Shown: positions 10,001 through 25,313, counted from the first letter of the stretch. The stretch: 64,000 nt of DNA from Saccoglossus kowalevskii (GCF_000003605.2 NW_003158134.1:36743-100742); one strand, 5' to 3'. The notes: generated by a model not told the origin, from the letters alone. Numbers and translations are program-made.

Positions 10001-13000
10001 CATGTTGTGTCACTCACATGAGATAGGTGCATGTTGTGTCACTCACTTGATATAGGTGCATGTTGTGTTACTCACTTGAGTACTTACCATTGTGTCACTC
10101 ACATGAGATAGGTGCATGTTGTGTCACTCACTTGAGATAGGTGCATGTTGTGTCACTCACTTGAGTACTTACCATTGTGCCACTCACATGAGATAGGTGC
10201 ATGTTGTGTCACTCACATGAGATAGGTGCATGTTGTGTCACTCACATGAGATAGGTGCATGTTGTGTCACTCACTTGATATAGGTGCATGTTGTGTCACT
10301 CACTAGAGTACTTACCATTGTGTCACTCACATGAGATAGGTGCATGTTGTGTCACTCACTTGAGATAGGTGCATGTTGTGTCACTCACTTGAGATAGGTG
10401 CATGTTGTGTCACTCACTTGAGTACTTACCATTGTGTCACTCACATGAGATAGGTGCATGTTGTGTCACTCACATGAGATAGGTGCATGTTGTGTCACTC
10501 ACATGAGATAGGTGCATGTTGTGTCACTCACATGAGATAGGTGCATGTTGTGTCACTCACTTGATATAGGTGCATGTTGTGTCACTCACTAGAGTACTTA
10601 CCATTGTGTCACTCACATGAGATAGGTGCATGTTGTGTCACTCACTTGAGATAGGTGCATGTTGTGTCACTCACTTGAGATAGGTGCATGTTGTGTCACT
10701 CACTTGAGTACTTACCATTGTGTCACTCACATGAGATAGGTGCATGTTGTGTCACTCACATGAGATAGGTGCATGTTGTGTCACTCACATGAGATAGGTG
10801 CATGTTGTGTCACTCACATGAGATAGGTACATGTTGTGTCACTCACTTGAGATAGATGCATGTTGTGTCACTCACTTGATATAGGTGCATGTTGTGTTAC
10901 TCACTTGAGTACTTACCATTGTGTCACTCACATGAGATAGGTGCATGTTGTGTCACTCACTTGAGATAGGTGCATGTTGTGTCACTCACTTGAGTACTTA
11001 CCATTGTGCCACTCACATGAGATAGGTGCATGTTGTGTCACTCACATGAGATAGGTGCATGTTGTGTCACTCACATGAGATAGGTGCATGTTGTGTCACT
11101 CACTTGATATAGGTGCATGTTGTGTCACTCACTTGAGATAGGTGCATGTTGTGTCACTCACATGAGATAGGTGCATGTTGTGTCACTCACTTGAGATAGG
11201 TGCATGTTGTGTCACTCACATGAGATAGGTGCATGTTGTGTCACTCACATGAGATAGGTAAATGTTGTGTCACTCACTTGATATAGGTGCATGTTGTGTC
11301 ACTCACTTGAGATAGGTGCATGTTGTGTCACTCACATGAGATAGGTGCATGTTGTGTCACTCACATGAGATAGGTGCATGTTGTGTCACTCACATGAGAT
11401 AGGTGCATGTTGTGTCACTCACTTGAGATAGATGCATGTTGTGTCACACACTTGATATAGGTGCATGTTGTGTCACTCACTTGAGATAGGTGCATGTTGT
11501 GTCACTCACTAGAGTACTTACCATTGTGTCACTCACATGAGATAGGTGCATGTTGTGTCACTCACATGAGATAGGTGCATGTTGTGTCACTCACATGAGA
11601 TAGGTGCATGTTGTATTACTCACTTGATATAGGTGCATGTTGTGTCACCCACTTGATATAGGTGCATGTTGTGTCACTCACATGAGATAGATGCATGATG
11701 TGTCACTCACTTGATATAGGTGCATGTTGTGTCACTCACATGAGATAGGTGCATGTTGTGTCACTCATATGAGATAGGTGCATGTTGTGTCACTCACATG
11801 AGATAGGTGCATGTTGTGTGTTACTCACTTGATATAGGTGCATGTTGTGTCACTCACTTGAGATAGGTGCATGTTGTGTCACTCACATGAGATAGGTGCA
11901 TGTTGTGTCACTCACATGAGATAGGTGCATGTTGTGTTACTCACTTGATATAGGTGCATGTTGTGTCACTCACTTGAGATAGGTGCATGTTGTGTCACTC
12001 ACATGAGATAGGTGCATGTTGTGTCACTCACTTGAGATAGGTGCATGTTGTGTTACTCACTTGATATAGGTGCATGTTGTGTTACTCACTTGATATAGGT
12101 GCATGTTGTGTTACTCACTTGATATAGGTGCATGTTGTGTTACTCAATTGAGATAGGTGCATGTTGTGTTACTCACTTGATATAGGTGCATGTTGTGTTA
12201 CTCACTTGAGATAGGTGCATGTTGTGTCACTCACTTGAGTACTTACCATTGTGTCACTCACATGAGATAGGTGCATGTTGTGTCACTCACATGAGATAGG
12301 TGCATGTTGTGCCACTCACATGAGATAGGTGCATGTTGTGTCACTCACTTGATATAGGTGCATGTTGTGTTACTCACTTGAGTACTTACCATTGTGTCAC
12401 TCACATGAGATAGGTGCATGTTGTGTCACCCACTTGAGATAGGTGCATGTTGTGTCACTCACTTGAGTACTTACCATTGTGCCACTCACATGAGATAGGT
12501 GCATGTTGTGTCACTCACATGAGATAGGTGCATGTTGTGTCACTCACATGAGATAGGTGCATGTTGTGTCACTCACTTGATATAGGTGCATGTTGTGTCA
12601 CTCACTAGAGTACTTACCATTGTGTCACTCACATGAGATAGGTGCATGTTGTGTCACTCACTTGATATAGGTGCATGTTGTGTCACTCACTTGAGATAGG
12701 TGCATGTTGTGTCACTCACATGAGATAGGTGCATGTTGTGTCACTCACATGAGATAGGTGCATGTTGTGTTACTCACTTGATATAGGTGCATGTTGTGTC
12801 ACTCACTTGAGATAGGTGCATGTTGTGTCACTCACATGAGATAGGTGCATGTCGTGTCATTCACATGAGATAGGTGCATGTTGTGTCACTCACATGAGAT
12901 CGGTGCATGTTGTGTCACTCACTTGATATAGGTGCATGTTGTGTCACTCACTTGAGATAGGTGCATGTTGTGTCACTCACATGAGATAGGTGCATGTTGT

Positions 13001-13169
13001 GTCACTCACTTGAGATAGGTGCATGTTGTGTCACTCACATGAGATAGGTGCATGTTGTGTCACTCACATGAGATAGGTGCATGTTGTGTCACTCACTTGA
13101 GATTGATGCATGTTGTGTCACACACTTGATATAGGTGCATGTTGTGTCACTCACTTGAGATAGGTGCAT

Positions 13170-14355
13170 GTTGTGTCACTCACATGAGATAGGTGCATGT
13201 TGTGTCACTCACATGAGATAGGTGCATGTTGTGTCACTCACATGAGATAGGTGCATGTTGTGTCACTCAAATGAGATAGGTGCATGTTGTGTCACTCACT
13301 TGAGATAGATGCATGTTGTGTCACTCACTTGATATAGGTGCATGTTGTGTCACTCACTAGAGTACTTACCATTGTGTCACTCACATGAGATAGGTGCATG
13401 TTGTGTCACTCACATGAGATAGTTGCATGTTGTGTCACTCACATGAGATAGGTGCATGTAGTATTACTCACTTGATATAGGTGCATGTTGTGTCACCCAC
13501 TTGATATAGGTGCATGTTGTGTCACTCACATGAGATAGATGCATGATGTGTCACTCACTTGATATAGGTGCATGTTGTGTCACTCACATGAGATAGGTGC
13601 ATGTTGTGCCACTCACATGAGATAGGTGCATGTTGTGTCACTCACATGAGATAGGTGCACGTTGTGTCACTCACATGAGATAGGTGCATGTTGTGTCACT
13701 CACTTGATATAGATGCATGTTGTGTCACTCACTAGAGTACTTACCATTGTGTCACTCACATGAGATAGGTGCATGTTGTGTCACTCACTTGAGATAGGTG
13801 CATGTTGTGTCACTCACTTGAGATAGGTGCATGTTGTGTCACTCACTTGAGTACTTACCATTGTGTCACTCACATGAGATAGGTGCATGTTGTGTCACTC
13901 ACATGAGATAGGTGCATGTTGTGTCACTCACATGAGATAGGTGCATGTTGTGTCACTCACATGAGATAGGTGCATGTTGTGTCACTCACTTGAGATAGAT
14001 GCATGTTGTGTCACTCACTTGATATAGGTGCATGTTGTGTCACTCACTAGAGTACTTACCATTGTGTCACTCACATGAGATAGGTGCATGTTGTGTCACT
14101 CACATGAGATAGTTGCATGTTGTGTCACTCACATGAGATAGGTGCATGTAGTATTACTCACTTGATATAGGTGCATGTTGTGTCACCCACTTGATATAGG
14201 TGCATGTTGTGTCACTCACATGAGATAGATGCATGATGTGTCACTCACTTGATATAGGTGCATGTTGTGTCACTCACATGAGATAGGTGCATGTTGTGTC
14301 ACTCACATGAGATAGGTGCATGTTGTGTCACTCACATGAGATAGGTGCATGTTGT
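13170..14355. repeat. 690 bp offset duplication
   Basis: 13170-13665 is repeated at 13860-14355. Shared rare variants are GATAGTTGCATG (13422 and 14112) and ATGTAGTATTACTC (13458 and 14148). 690 bp equals 21 monomers of 29 bp and three of 27 bp. The same pair of variants occurs again near 28065 and 31318. Confidence 0.82.
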
Positions 14356-15879
14356 GTTACTCACTTGATATAGGTGCATGTTGTGTCACTCACTTGAGAT
14401 AGGTGCATGTTGTGTCACTCACATGAGATAGGTGCATGTTGTGTCACTCACATGAGATAGGTGCATGTTGTGTTACTCACTTGATATAGGTGCATGTTGT
14501 GTCACTCACTTGAGATAGGTGCATGTTGTGTCACTCACATGAGATAGGTGCATGTTGTGTCACTCACTTGAGATAGGTGCATGTTGTGTTACTCACTTGA
14601 TATAGGTGCATGTTGTGTTACTCACTTGATATAGGTGCATGTTGTGTTACTCACTTGATATAGGTGCATGTTGTGTTACTCACTTGAGATAGGTGCATGT
14701 TGTGTCACTCACTTGAGTACTTACCATTGTGTCACTCACATGAGATAGGTGCATGTTGTGTCACTCACATGAGATAGGTGCATGTTGTGTCACTCACATG
14801 AGATAGGTGCATGTTGTGTCACTCACTTGATATAGGTGCATGTTGTGTTACTCACTTGAGTACTTACCATTGTGTCACTCACATGAGATAGGTGCATGTT
14901 GTGTCACTCACATGAGATAGGTGCATGTTGTGTCACTCACTTGATATAGGTGCATGTTGTGTCACTCACTTGATATAGGTGCATGTTGTGTCGCTCACTT
15001 GATATAGGTGCATGTTGTGTTACTCACTTGAGATAGGTGCATGTTGTGTTACTCACTTGATATAGGTGCATGTTGTGTCACTTACTTGAGTACTTACCAT
15101 TGTGTCACTCACATGAGATAGGTGCATGTTGTGTTACTCACTTGAGCTAGGTGCATGTTGTGTTACTCACTTGATATAGGTGCATGTTGTGTTACTCACT
15201 TGATATAGGTGCATGTTGTGTTACTCACTTGAGATAGGTGCATGTTGTGTTACTCACTTGATATAGGTGCATGTTGTGTTACTCACTTGAGATAGGTGCA
15301 TGTTGTGTCACTCACTTGAGTACTTACCATTGTGTCACTCACATGAGATAGGTGCATGTTGTGTCACTCACATGAGATATGTGCATGTTGTGTCACTCAC
15401 TTGATATAGGTGCATGTTGTGTTACTCACATGAGATAGGTGCATGTTGTGTTACTCACATGAGATAGGTGCATGTTGTGTCACTCACATGAGATAGGTGC
15501 ATGTTGTGTCACTCACATGAGATAGGTGCATGTTGTGTTACTCACTTGATATAGGTGCATGTTGTGTCACCCACTTGATATAGGTGCATGTTGTGTCACT
15601 CACATGAGATAGATGCATGTTGTGTCACTCACTTGATATAGGTGCATGTTGTGTCACTCACATGAGATAGGTGCATGTTGTGTTACTCACTTGATATAGG
15701 TGCATGTTGTGTCACTCACTTGAGATAGGTGCATGTTGTGTCACTCACATGAGATAGGTGCATGTTGTGTCACTCACATGAGATAGGTGCATGTTGTGTC
15801 ACTCACATGAGATAGGTGCATGTTGTGTCACTCACATGAGATAGGTGCATGTTGTGTCACTCACTTGAGATAGATGCAT

Positions 15880-16726
15880 GTTGTGTCACTCACTTGATAT
15901 AGGTGCATGTTGTGTCACTCACTTGAGTACTTACCATTGTGTCACTCACATGAGATAGGTGCATGTTGTGTCACTTACATGAGATAGGTGCATGTTGTGT
16001 CACTCACATGAGATAGGTGCATGTTGTGTCACTCACATGAGATCGGTGCATGTTGTGTCACTCACTTGATATAGGTACATGTTGTGTCACTCACTTGAGA
16101 TAGGTGCATGTTGTGTCACTCACATGAGATAGGTGCATGTTGTGTCACTCACTTCAGATAGGTGCATGTTGTGTCACTCACATGAGATAGGTGAATGTTG
16201 TGTCACTCACATGAGATAGGTGCATGTTGTGTCACTCACTTGATATAGGTGCATGTTGTGTCACTCACTTGAGATAGATGCATGTTGTGTCACACACTTG
16301 ATATAGGTGCATGTTGTGTCACTCACTTGAGTACTTACCATTGTGTCACTCACATGAGATAGGTGCATGTTGTGTTACTCACTTGAGTACTTACCATTGT
16401 GTCACTCACATGAGATAGGTGCATGTTGTGTCACTCACATGAGATAGGTGCATGTTGTGTCACTCACTTGATATAGGTGCATGTTGTGTCACTCACTTGA
16501 TATAGGTGCATGTTGTGTCACTCACTAGAGTACTTACCATTGTGTCACTCACATGAGATAGGTGCCCTGTTGTGTCACCCACTTGAGTACTTACCATTGT
16601 GTCACTCACATGAGATAGGTGCATGTTGTGTCACTCACTTGAGTACTTACCATTGTGTCACTCACATGAGATAGGTGCATGTTGTGTCACTCACATGAGA
16701 TAGGTGCATGTTGTGTCACTCACTTG
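15880..16726. repeat. Segmental copy of 38966-39812
   Basis: The offset is a constant 23086: TCACTTACATG at 15971 and 39057, CTTCAG at 16152 and 39238, and the odd monomer GTGCCCTGTTG at 16564 and 39650. The block just upstream here (about 14.94-15.47 kb) lies just downstream of the 39 kb copy (39.81-40.34 kb, offset 24869), so the order of the two pieces is swapped between the two loci. Confidence 0.82.
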
Positions 16727-17339
16727 AGTACTTACCATTGTGTCACTCACATGAGATAGGTGCATGTTGTGTCACTCACATGAGATAGGTGCATGTTGTG
16801 TCACTCACTTGATATAGGTGCATGTTGTGTCACTCACTTGATATAGGTGCATGTTGTGTTACTCACTTGAGTACTTACCATTGTGTCACTCACATGAGAT
16901 AGGTGCGTGTTGTGTCACTCACTTGAGATAGGTGCATGTTGTGTCACTCACTTGAGTACTTACCATTGTGCCACTCACATGAGATAGGTGCATGTTGTGT
17001 CACTCACATGAGATAGGTGCATGTTGTGTCACTCACATGAGATAGGTGCATGTTGTGTCACTCACTTGATATAGGTGCATGTTGTGTCACTCACTAGAGT
17101 ACTTACCATTGTGTCACTCACATGAGATAGGTGCATGTTGTGTCACTCACTTGAGATAGGTGCATGTTGTGTCACTCACTTGAGATAGGTGCATGTTGTG
17201 TCACTCACTTGAGTACTTACCATTGTGTCACTCACATGAGATAGGTGCATGTTGTGTCACTCACATACGATAGGTGCATGTTGTGTCACTCACATGAGAT
17301 AGGTGCATGTTGTGTCACTCACATGAGATAGGTGCATGT

Positions 17340-18085
17340 TGTGTCACTCACTTGAGATAGATGCATGTTGTGTCACTCACTTGATATAGGTGCATGTTGT
17401 GTCACTCACTAGAGTACTTACCATTCTGTCACTCACATGAGATAGGTGCATGTTGTGTCACTCACATGAGATAGGTGCATGTTGTGTCACTCACATGAGA
17501 TAGGTGCATGTTGTATTACTCACTTGATATAGGTGCATGTTGTGTCACCCACTTGATATAGGTGCATGTTGTGTCACTCACATGAGATAGATGCATGATG
17601 TGTCACTCACTTGATATAGGTGCATGTTGTGTCACTCACATGAGATAGGTGCATGTTGTGTCACTCACATGAGATAGGTGCATGTTGTGTCACTCACATG
17701 AGATAGGTGCATGTTGTGTTACTCACTTGATATAGGTGCATGTTGTGTTACTCACTTGATATAGGTGCATGTTGTGTTACTCACTTGAGATAGGTGCATG
17801 TTGTGTTACTCACTTGATATAGGTGCATGTTGTGTTACTCACTTGAGATAGGTGCATGTTGTGTCACTCACTTGAGTACTTAACATTGTGTCACTCACAT
17901 GAGATAGGTGCATGTTGTGTCACTCACATGAGATAGGTGCATGTTGTGTCACTCACATGAGATAGGTGCATGTTGTGTCACTCACTTGATATAGGTGCAT
18001 GTTGTGTTACTCACTTGAGTACTTACCATTGTGTCACTCACATGAGATAGGTGCGTGTTGTGTCACTCACTTGAGATAGGTGCAT
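17340..18085. repeat. Segmental copy of 49889-50634
   Basis: Rare variants ACCATTCTGTC (17420 and 49969) and ACTTAACATTG (17881 and 50430) share one offset of 32549. The match ends abruptly: here it runs into a GTGAATG monomer of the B-rich domain, while at 50.6 kb it runs into a B unit with GTGCCACTC. Confidence 0.82.
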
Positions 18086-21000
18086 GTTGTGTCACTCACT
18101 TGATATAGGTGAATGTGTGTTACTCACATGAGATAGGTGCATGTTGTGTCACTCACTTGAGTACTTACCATTGTGTCACTCACTTGAGAGAGATGCATGT
18201 TGTGTCACTCACTTGATATTGGTGCATGTTGTGTCACTCACTTGATATAGGTGCATGTTGTGTTACTCACTTGATATAGGTGCATGTTGTGTCACTCACT
18301 AGAGTACTTACCATTGTGTCACTCACATGAGATAGGTGCATGTTGTTTCACTCACTTGAGATAGGTGCGTGTTGTGTCACTCACTTGATATAGGTGCATG
18401 TTGTGTCACTCACTTGATATAGGTGAATGTTGTGTCACTCACTTGAGTACTTACCATTGTGTCACTCACTAGAGATAGATGCATGTTGTGTTACTCACTT
18501 GATATAGGTGCATGTTGTGTCACTCACTTGAGTACTTACCATTGTGTCACTCACTTGAGATAGATGCATGTTGTGTTACTCACTTGAGATAGGTGCATGT
18601 TGTGTCACTCACTTGATATAGGTGCATGTTGTGTCACTCACTTGAGTACTTACCATTGTGTCACTCACTTGAGATAGATGCATGTTGTGTCACTCACTTG
18701 ATATAGGTGCATGTTGTGTCACTCACTAGAGTACTTACCATTGTGTCACTCACATGAGATAGGTGCATGTTGTTTCACTCACTTGATATAGATGAATGTT
18801 GTGTCACTCACTTGAGTACTTACCATTGTGTCACTCACTTGAGATAGATGCATGTTGTGTCACTCACTTGATATAGGTGCATGTTGTGTCACTCACTAGA
18901 GTACTTACCATTGTGTAACTCACATGAGATAGGTGCATGTTGTTTCACTCACTTGATATAGGTGAATGTTGTGTCACTCACTTGAGTACTTACCATTGTG
19001 TCACTCACACGAGATAGGTGCATGTTGTGTCACTCACATGAGATAGGTGCATGTTGTGTTACTCACTTGATATAGATGCATGTTGTGTCACTCACTAGAG
19101 TACTTACCATTGTGTCACTCACATGAGATAGGTGCATGTTGTGTCACTCACTTGATATAGGTGCACGTTGTGTCGCTCACTTGAGATAGATGCATGTTGT
19201 GTCACTCACTTGATATAGGTGCATGTTGTGTCACTCACTAGAGTACTTACCATTGTGTCACTCACATGAGATAGGTGCATGTTGTTTCACTCACTTGATA
19301 TAGGTGCATGTTGTGTCACTCACTTGAGTACTTACCATTGTGTCACTCACATGAGATAGATGCATGTAGTTTCACTCACTTGATATAGGTGAATGTTGTG
19401 TCACTCACTTGAGTACTTACCATTGTGTCACTCACATGAGATAGGTGCATGTTGTTTCACTCACTTGATATAGGTGCATGTTGTGTCACTCACTTGAGTA
19501 CTAACCATTGTGTCACTCACATGAGATAGGTGCATGTTGTTTCACTCACTTGATATAGGTGAATGTTGTGTCACTCACTTGAGTACTTACCATTGTGTCA
19601 CTCACTTGAGATAGATGCATGTAGTTTCACTCACTTGATATAGGTGAATGTTGTGTCACTCACTTGAGTACTTACCATTGTGTCACTCACATGAGATAGG
19701 TGCATGTTGTTTCACTCACTTGATATAGGTGCATGTTGTGTCACTCACTTGAGTACTAACCATTGTGTCACCCACTTGAGATAGGTGCGTGTTGTGTCAC
19801 TCACTTGACATAGGTGCATGTTGTGTCACCCACTTGAGATAGGTGCATGTTGTGTCACCCACTTGAGATAGGTGCATGTTGTGTTACTCACTTGATATTG
19901 GTGCATGTTGTGTCACTCACTTGATATAGGTGCATGTTGTGTTACTCACTTGATATAGGTGAATGTTGTGTCACTCACTTGATATAGGTGCATGTTGTGT
20001 CACTCACTTGAGTACTTACCATTGTGTCACTCACTTGAGATAGATGCATGTTGTGTCACTCACTTGATATAGGTGCATGTTGTGTCACTCACTTAATATA
20101 GGTGAATGTTGTGTCACTCACTAGAGTACTTACCATTGTGTCACTCACATGATATAGATGCATGTTGTTTCACTCACTTGAGATAGGTGCATGTTGTGTC
20201 ACTCACTTGATATAGGTGAATGTTGTGTTACTCACATGAGATAGGTGCATGTTGTGTCACTCACTTGAGTACTTACCATTGTGTCACTCACTTGAGATAG
20301 ATGCATGTTGTGTCACTCACTTGATATTGGTGCATGTTGTGTCACTCACTTGATATAGGTGCATGTTGTGTTACTCACTTGATATAGGTGCATGTTGTGT
20401 CACTCACTAGAGTACTTACCATTGTGTCACTCACATGAGATAGATGCATGTTGTTTCACTCACTTGAGATAGGTGCATGTTGTGTCACTCACTTGATATA
20501 GGTGAATGTTGTGTTACTCACATGAGATAGGTGCATGTTGTGTCACTCACTTGAGTACTTACCATTGTGTCACTCACTTGAGATAGATGCATGTTGTGTC
20601 ACTCACTTGATATTGGTGCATGTTGTGTCACTCACTTGATATAGGTGCATGTTGTGTTACTCACTTGATATAGGTGCATGTTGTGTCACTCACTAGAGTA
20701 CTTACCATTGTGTCACTCACATGAGATAGGTGCATGTTGTTTCACTCACTTGAGATAGGTGCGTGTTGTGTCACTCACTTGATATAGGTGCATGTTGTGT
20801 CACTCACTTGATATAGGTGAATGTTGTGTCACTCACTTGAGTACTTACCATTGTGTCACTCACTAGAGATAGATGCATGTTGTGTTACTCACTTGATATA
20901 GGTGCATGTTGTGTCACTCACTTGAGTACTTACCATTGTGTCACTCACTTGAGATAGATGCATGTTGTGTTACTCACTTGAGATAGGTGCATGTTGTGTC

Positions 21001-24000
21001 ACTCACTTGATATAGGTGCATGTTGTGTCACTCACTAGAGTACTTACCATTGTGTCACTCACATGAGATAGGTGCATGTTGTTTCACTCACTTGATATAG
21101 ATGAATGTTGTGTCACTCACTTGAGTACTTACCATTGTGTCACTCACTTGAGATAGATGCATGTTGTGTCACTCACTTGATATAGGTGCATGTTGTGTCA
21201 CTCACTAGAGTACTTACCATTGTGTAACTCACATGAGATAGGTGCATGTTGTTTCACTCACTTGATATAGGTGAATGTTGTGTCACTCACTTGAGTACTT
21301 ACCATTGTGTCACTCACACGAGATAGGTGCATGTTGTGTCACTCACATGAGATAGGTGCATGTTGTGTTACTCACTTGATATAGATGCATGTTGTGTCAC
21401 TCACTAGAGTACTTACCATTGTGTCACTCACATGAGATAGGTGCATGTTGTGTCACTCACTTGATATAGGTGCACGTTGTGTCGCTCACTTGAGATAGAT
21501 GCATGTTGTGTCACTCACTTGATATAGGTGCATGTTGTGTCACTCACTAGAGTACTTACCATTGTGTCACTCACATGAGATAGGTGCATGTTGTTTCACT
21601 CACTTGATATAGGTGCATGTTGTGTCACTCACTTGAGTACTTACCATTGTGTCACTCACATGAGATAGATGCATGTAGTTTCACTCACTTGATATAGGTG
21701 AATGTTGTGTCACTCACTTGAGTACTTACCATTGTGTCACTCACATGAGATAGGTGCATGTTGTTTCACTCACTTGATATAGGTGAATGTTGTGTCACTC
21801 ACTTGAGTACTTACCATTGTGTCACTCACTTGAAATAGATGCATGTTGCGTTACTCACTTGATATAGGTGCATGTTGTGTCACTCACTTGAGTACTTACC
21901 ATTGTGTCACTCACTTGAGATAGGTGCATGTTGTTTCACTCACTTGATATAGGTGAATGTTGTGTCACTCACTTGAGTACTTACCATTGTGTCACTCACT
22001 TGAGATAGATGCATGTTTTGTCACTCACTTGATATAGGTGCATGTTGTGTCACTCACTAGAGTACTTACCATTATGTCACTCACATGAGATAGGTGCATG
22101 TTGTGTCACTCACTTGAGATCGGCGCATGTTGTGTTACTCACTTGATATAGGTGCATGTTGTGTCACTCACTTGATATAGTGCATGTTGTGTCACTCACT
22201 AGAGTACTTACCATTGTGTCACTCACATGAGATATGTGCATGTTGTGTCACTCACTTGAGATAGGTGCATGTTGTGTCACTCACTTGATATAGGTGCATG
22301 TTGTGTCACTATCATGAGATAGGTGCATGTTGTGTCACTCACATGAGATAGGTGCATGTTGTGTCACTCACTTGATATAGGTGCATGTTGTGTCACTCAC
22401 TAGAGTACTTACCATTGTGTCACTCACATGAGATAGGTGCATGTTGTGTCACTCACTTGATATAGGTGCATGTTGTGTCACTCACTTGAGTACTTACCAT
22501 TGTGTCACTCACATGAGATAGATGCATGTTGTTTCACTCACTTGATATAGGTGAATGTTGTGTCACTCACTTGAGTACTTACCATTGTGTCACTCACATG
22601 AGATAGGTGCATGTTGTTTCACTCACTTGATATAGGTGCATGTTGTGTCACTCACTTGAGTACTTACCATTGTGTCACTCACATGAGATAGGTGCATGTT
22701 GTTTCACTCACATGAGATAGGTGCATGTTGTGTCACTCACTTGATATAGGTGCATGTTGTGTCACTCACTTGAGATAGGTGCATGTTATGTCACTCACAT
22801 GAGATAGGTGCATATTGTGTCACTCACTTGAGATAGGTGCATGTTGTGTCACTCACATGAGATAGGTGCATGTTGTGTCACTCACATGAGATAGGTGCAT
22901 GTTGTGTCACTCACTTGATATAGGTGCATGTTGTGTTACTCACTTGATATAGGTGCATGTTGTGTCACTCACTAGAGTACTTACCATTGTGTCACTCACA
23001 TGAGATAGGTGCATGTTGTGTCACTCACTTGATATAGGTGCACGTTGTGTCACTCACTTGAGTACTTACCATTGTGTCACTCACATGAGATAGATGCATG
23101 TAGTTTCACTCACTTGATATAGGTGAATGTTGTGTCACTCACTTGAGTACTTACCATTGTGTCACTCACATGAGATAGGTGCATGTTGTTTCACTCACTT
23201 GATATAGTGCATGTTGTGTCACTCACTTGAGTACTAACCATTGTGTCACTCACATGAAATATGGTGCATGTTGTTTCACTCACTTGATATAGGTGAATGT
23301 TGTGTCACTCACTTGAGTACTTACCATTGTGTCACTCACTTGAAATAGATGCATGTTGCGTTACTCACTTGATATAGGTGCATGTTGTGTCACTCACTTG
23401 AGTACTTACCATTGTGTCACTCACTTGAGATAGATGCATGTTGTGTTACTCATTTGATATAGGTGCATGTTGTGTCACTCACTTGAGTACTTACCATTGT
23501 GTCACTCACTTGAGATAGATGCATGTTGTGTTACTCACTTGATATAGGTGCATGTTTTGTCACTCACTTGATATAGGTGCATGTTGTGTCACTCACTAGA
23601 GTACTTACCATTGTGTCACTCACATGAGATAGGTGCATGTTGTTTCACTCACTTGAGATAGGTGCGTGTTGTGTCACTCACTTGATATAGGTGCATGTTG
23701 TGTCACTCACTTGATATAGGTGAATGTTGTGTCACTCACTTGAGTACTTACCATTGTGTCACTCATTAGAGATAGATGCATGTTGTGTTACTCACTTGAT
23801 ATAGGTGCATGTTGTGTCACTCACTTGAGTACTTACCATTGTGTCACTCACTTGAGATAGATGCATGTTGTGTTACTCACTTGAGATAGGTGCATGTTGT
23901 GTCACTCACTTGATATAGGTGCATGTTGTGTCACTCACTTGAGTACTTACCATTGTGTCACTCACTTGAGATAGATGCATGTTGTGTCACTCACTTGATA

Positions 24001-24632
24001 TAGGTGCATGTTGTGTCACTCACTAGAGTACTTACCATTGTGTCACTCACATGAGATAGGTGCATGTTGTTTCACTCACTTGATATAGATGAATGTTGTG
24101 TCACTCACTTGAGTACTTACCATTGTGTCACTCACTTGAGATAGATGCATGTTGTGTCACTCACTTGATATAGGTGCATGTTGTGTCACTCACTAGAGTA
24201 CTTACCATTGTGTAACTCACATGAGATAGGTGCATGTTGTTTCACTCACTTGATATAGGTGAATGTTGTGTCACTCACTTGAGTACTTACCATTGTGTCA
24301 CTCACACGAGATAGGTGCATGTTGTGTCACTCACATGAGATAGGTGCATGTTGTGTTACTCACTTGATATAGATGCATGTTGTGTCACTCACTAGAGTAC
24401 TTACCATTGTGTCACTCACATGAGATAGGTGCATGTTGTGTCACTCACTTGATATAGGTGCACGTTGTGTCGCTCACTTGAGATAGATGCATGTTGTGTC
24501 ATTCACTTGATATAGGTGCATGTTGTGTCACTCACTAGAGTACTTACCATTGTGTCACTCACATGAGATAGGTGCATGTTGTTTCACTCACTTGATATAG
24601 GTGCATGTTGTGTCACTCACTTGAGTACTTAC
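18086..24632. repeat. B-rich domain 2, about three long diverged copies
   Basis: This is the largest B-rich block in the window, dense in TGTTTCAC, GTGAATG and GATAGATGCATG variants. The marker TCACTCACACGAG recurs at 19011, 21320 and 24308 (spacings 2309 and 2988). GTGCGTG recurs at 18367, 20761 and 23664. The spacing changes from 2394 to 2309 between markers because one copy lacks 85 bp, exactly two 29 bp monomers and one 27 bp monomer. A fourth copy of the set lies at 58.7-60.0 kb. A dropped G (GATATAGTGCATG) occurs near 22180 and 23205. Confidence 0.82.
20159..20794. repeat. 286 bp higher-order repeat, second locus
   Basis: This is the same ten-monomer unit as at 8745-9380, displaced by 11414 bp. 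GATATTGG variants lie at 20325 and 20611, 286 bp apart. Confidence 0.8.
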
Positions 24633-25313
24633 CATTGTGTCACTCACTTGAGATAGGTGCATGTTGTGTCACTCACATGAGATAGGTGCATGTTGTGTCA
24701 CTCACATGAGATAGGTGCATGTTGTGTTACTCACTTGATATAGGTGCATGTTGTGTCACTCACTTGAGATAGGTGCATGTTGTGTCACTCACATGAGATA
24801 GGTGCATGTTGTGTCATTCACATGAGATAGGTGCATGTTGTGTCACTCACATGAGATCGGTGCATGTTGTGTCACTCACTTGATATAGGTGCATGTTGTG
24901 TCACTCACTTGAGATAGGTGCATGTTGTGTCACTCTTATGAGATAGGTGCATGTTGTGTCACTCACTTGAGATAGGTGCATGTTGTGTCACTCACATGAG
25001 ATAGGTGCATGTTGTGTTACTCACTTGATATAGGTGCATGTTGTGTCACCCACTTGATATAGGTGCATGTTGTGTCACTCACATGAGATAGATGCATCAT
25101 GTGTCACTCACTTGATATAGGTGCATGTTGTGTCACTCACATGAGATAGGTGCATGTTGTGTCACTCACATGAGATAGGTGCATGTTGTGTCACTCACAT
25201 GAGATAGGTGCATGTTGTGTTACTCACTTGATATAGGTGCATGTTGTGTCACTCACTTAGATAGGTGCATGTTGTGTCACTCACATGAGATAGGTGCATG
25301 TTGTGTCACTCAC
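24633..25313. repeat. Segmental copy of 40717-41397
   Basis: Several private variants keep an offset of 16084: CACTCTTATGAG (24931 and 41015), GATGCATCATGTG (25091 and 41175), and a 28 bp monomer with CACTTAGATAG (25256 and 41340). The block has no B units, in sharp contrast with the domain just upstream. Confidence 0.85.

Larger units (their letters stand above)
10001..18085. repeat. A-dominated domain 2 with regular B units
   Basis: CATGAGATAG monomers dominate, broken by B units usually 100-300 bp apart. An ATTGTGCCACTCAC variant after the B unit (10177, 11006, 12479, 16968) marks repeated blocks. The first two lie 829 bp apart, which resolves as 23 monomers of 29 bp and six of 27 bp. The same marker recurs at 37956, 46321, 47931, 50665, 51378, 52667, 54393 and 62215. 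No non-satellite sequence was seen. Confidence 0.82.
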
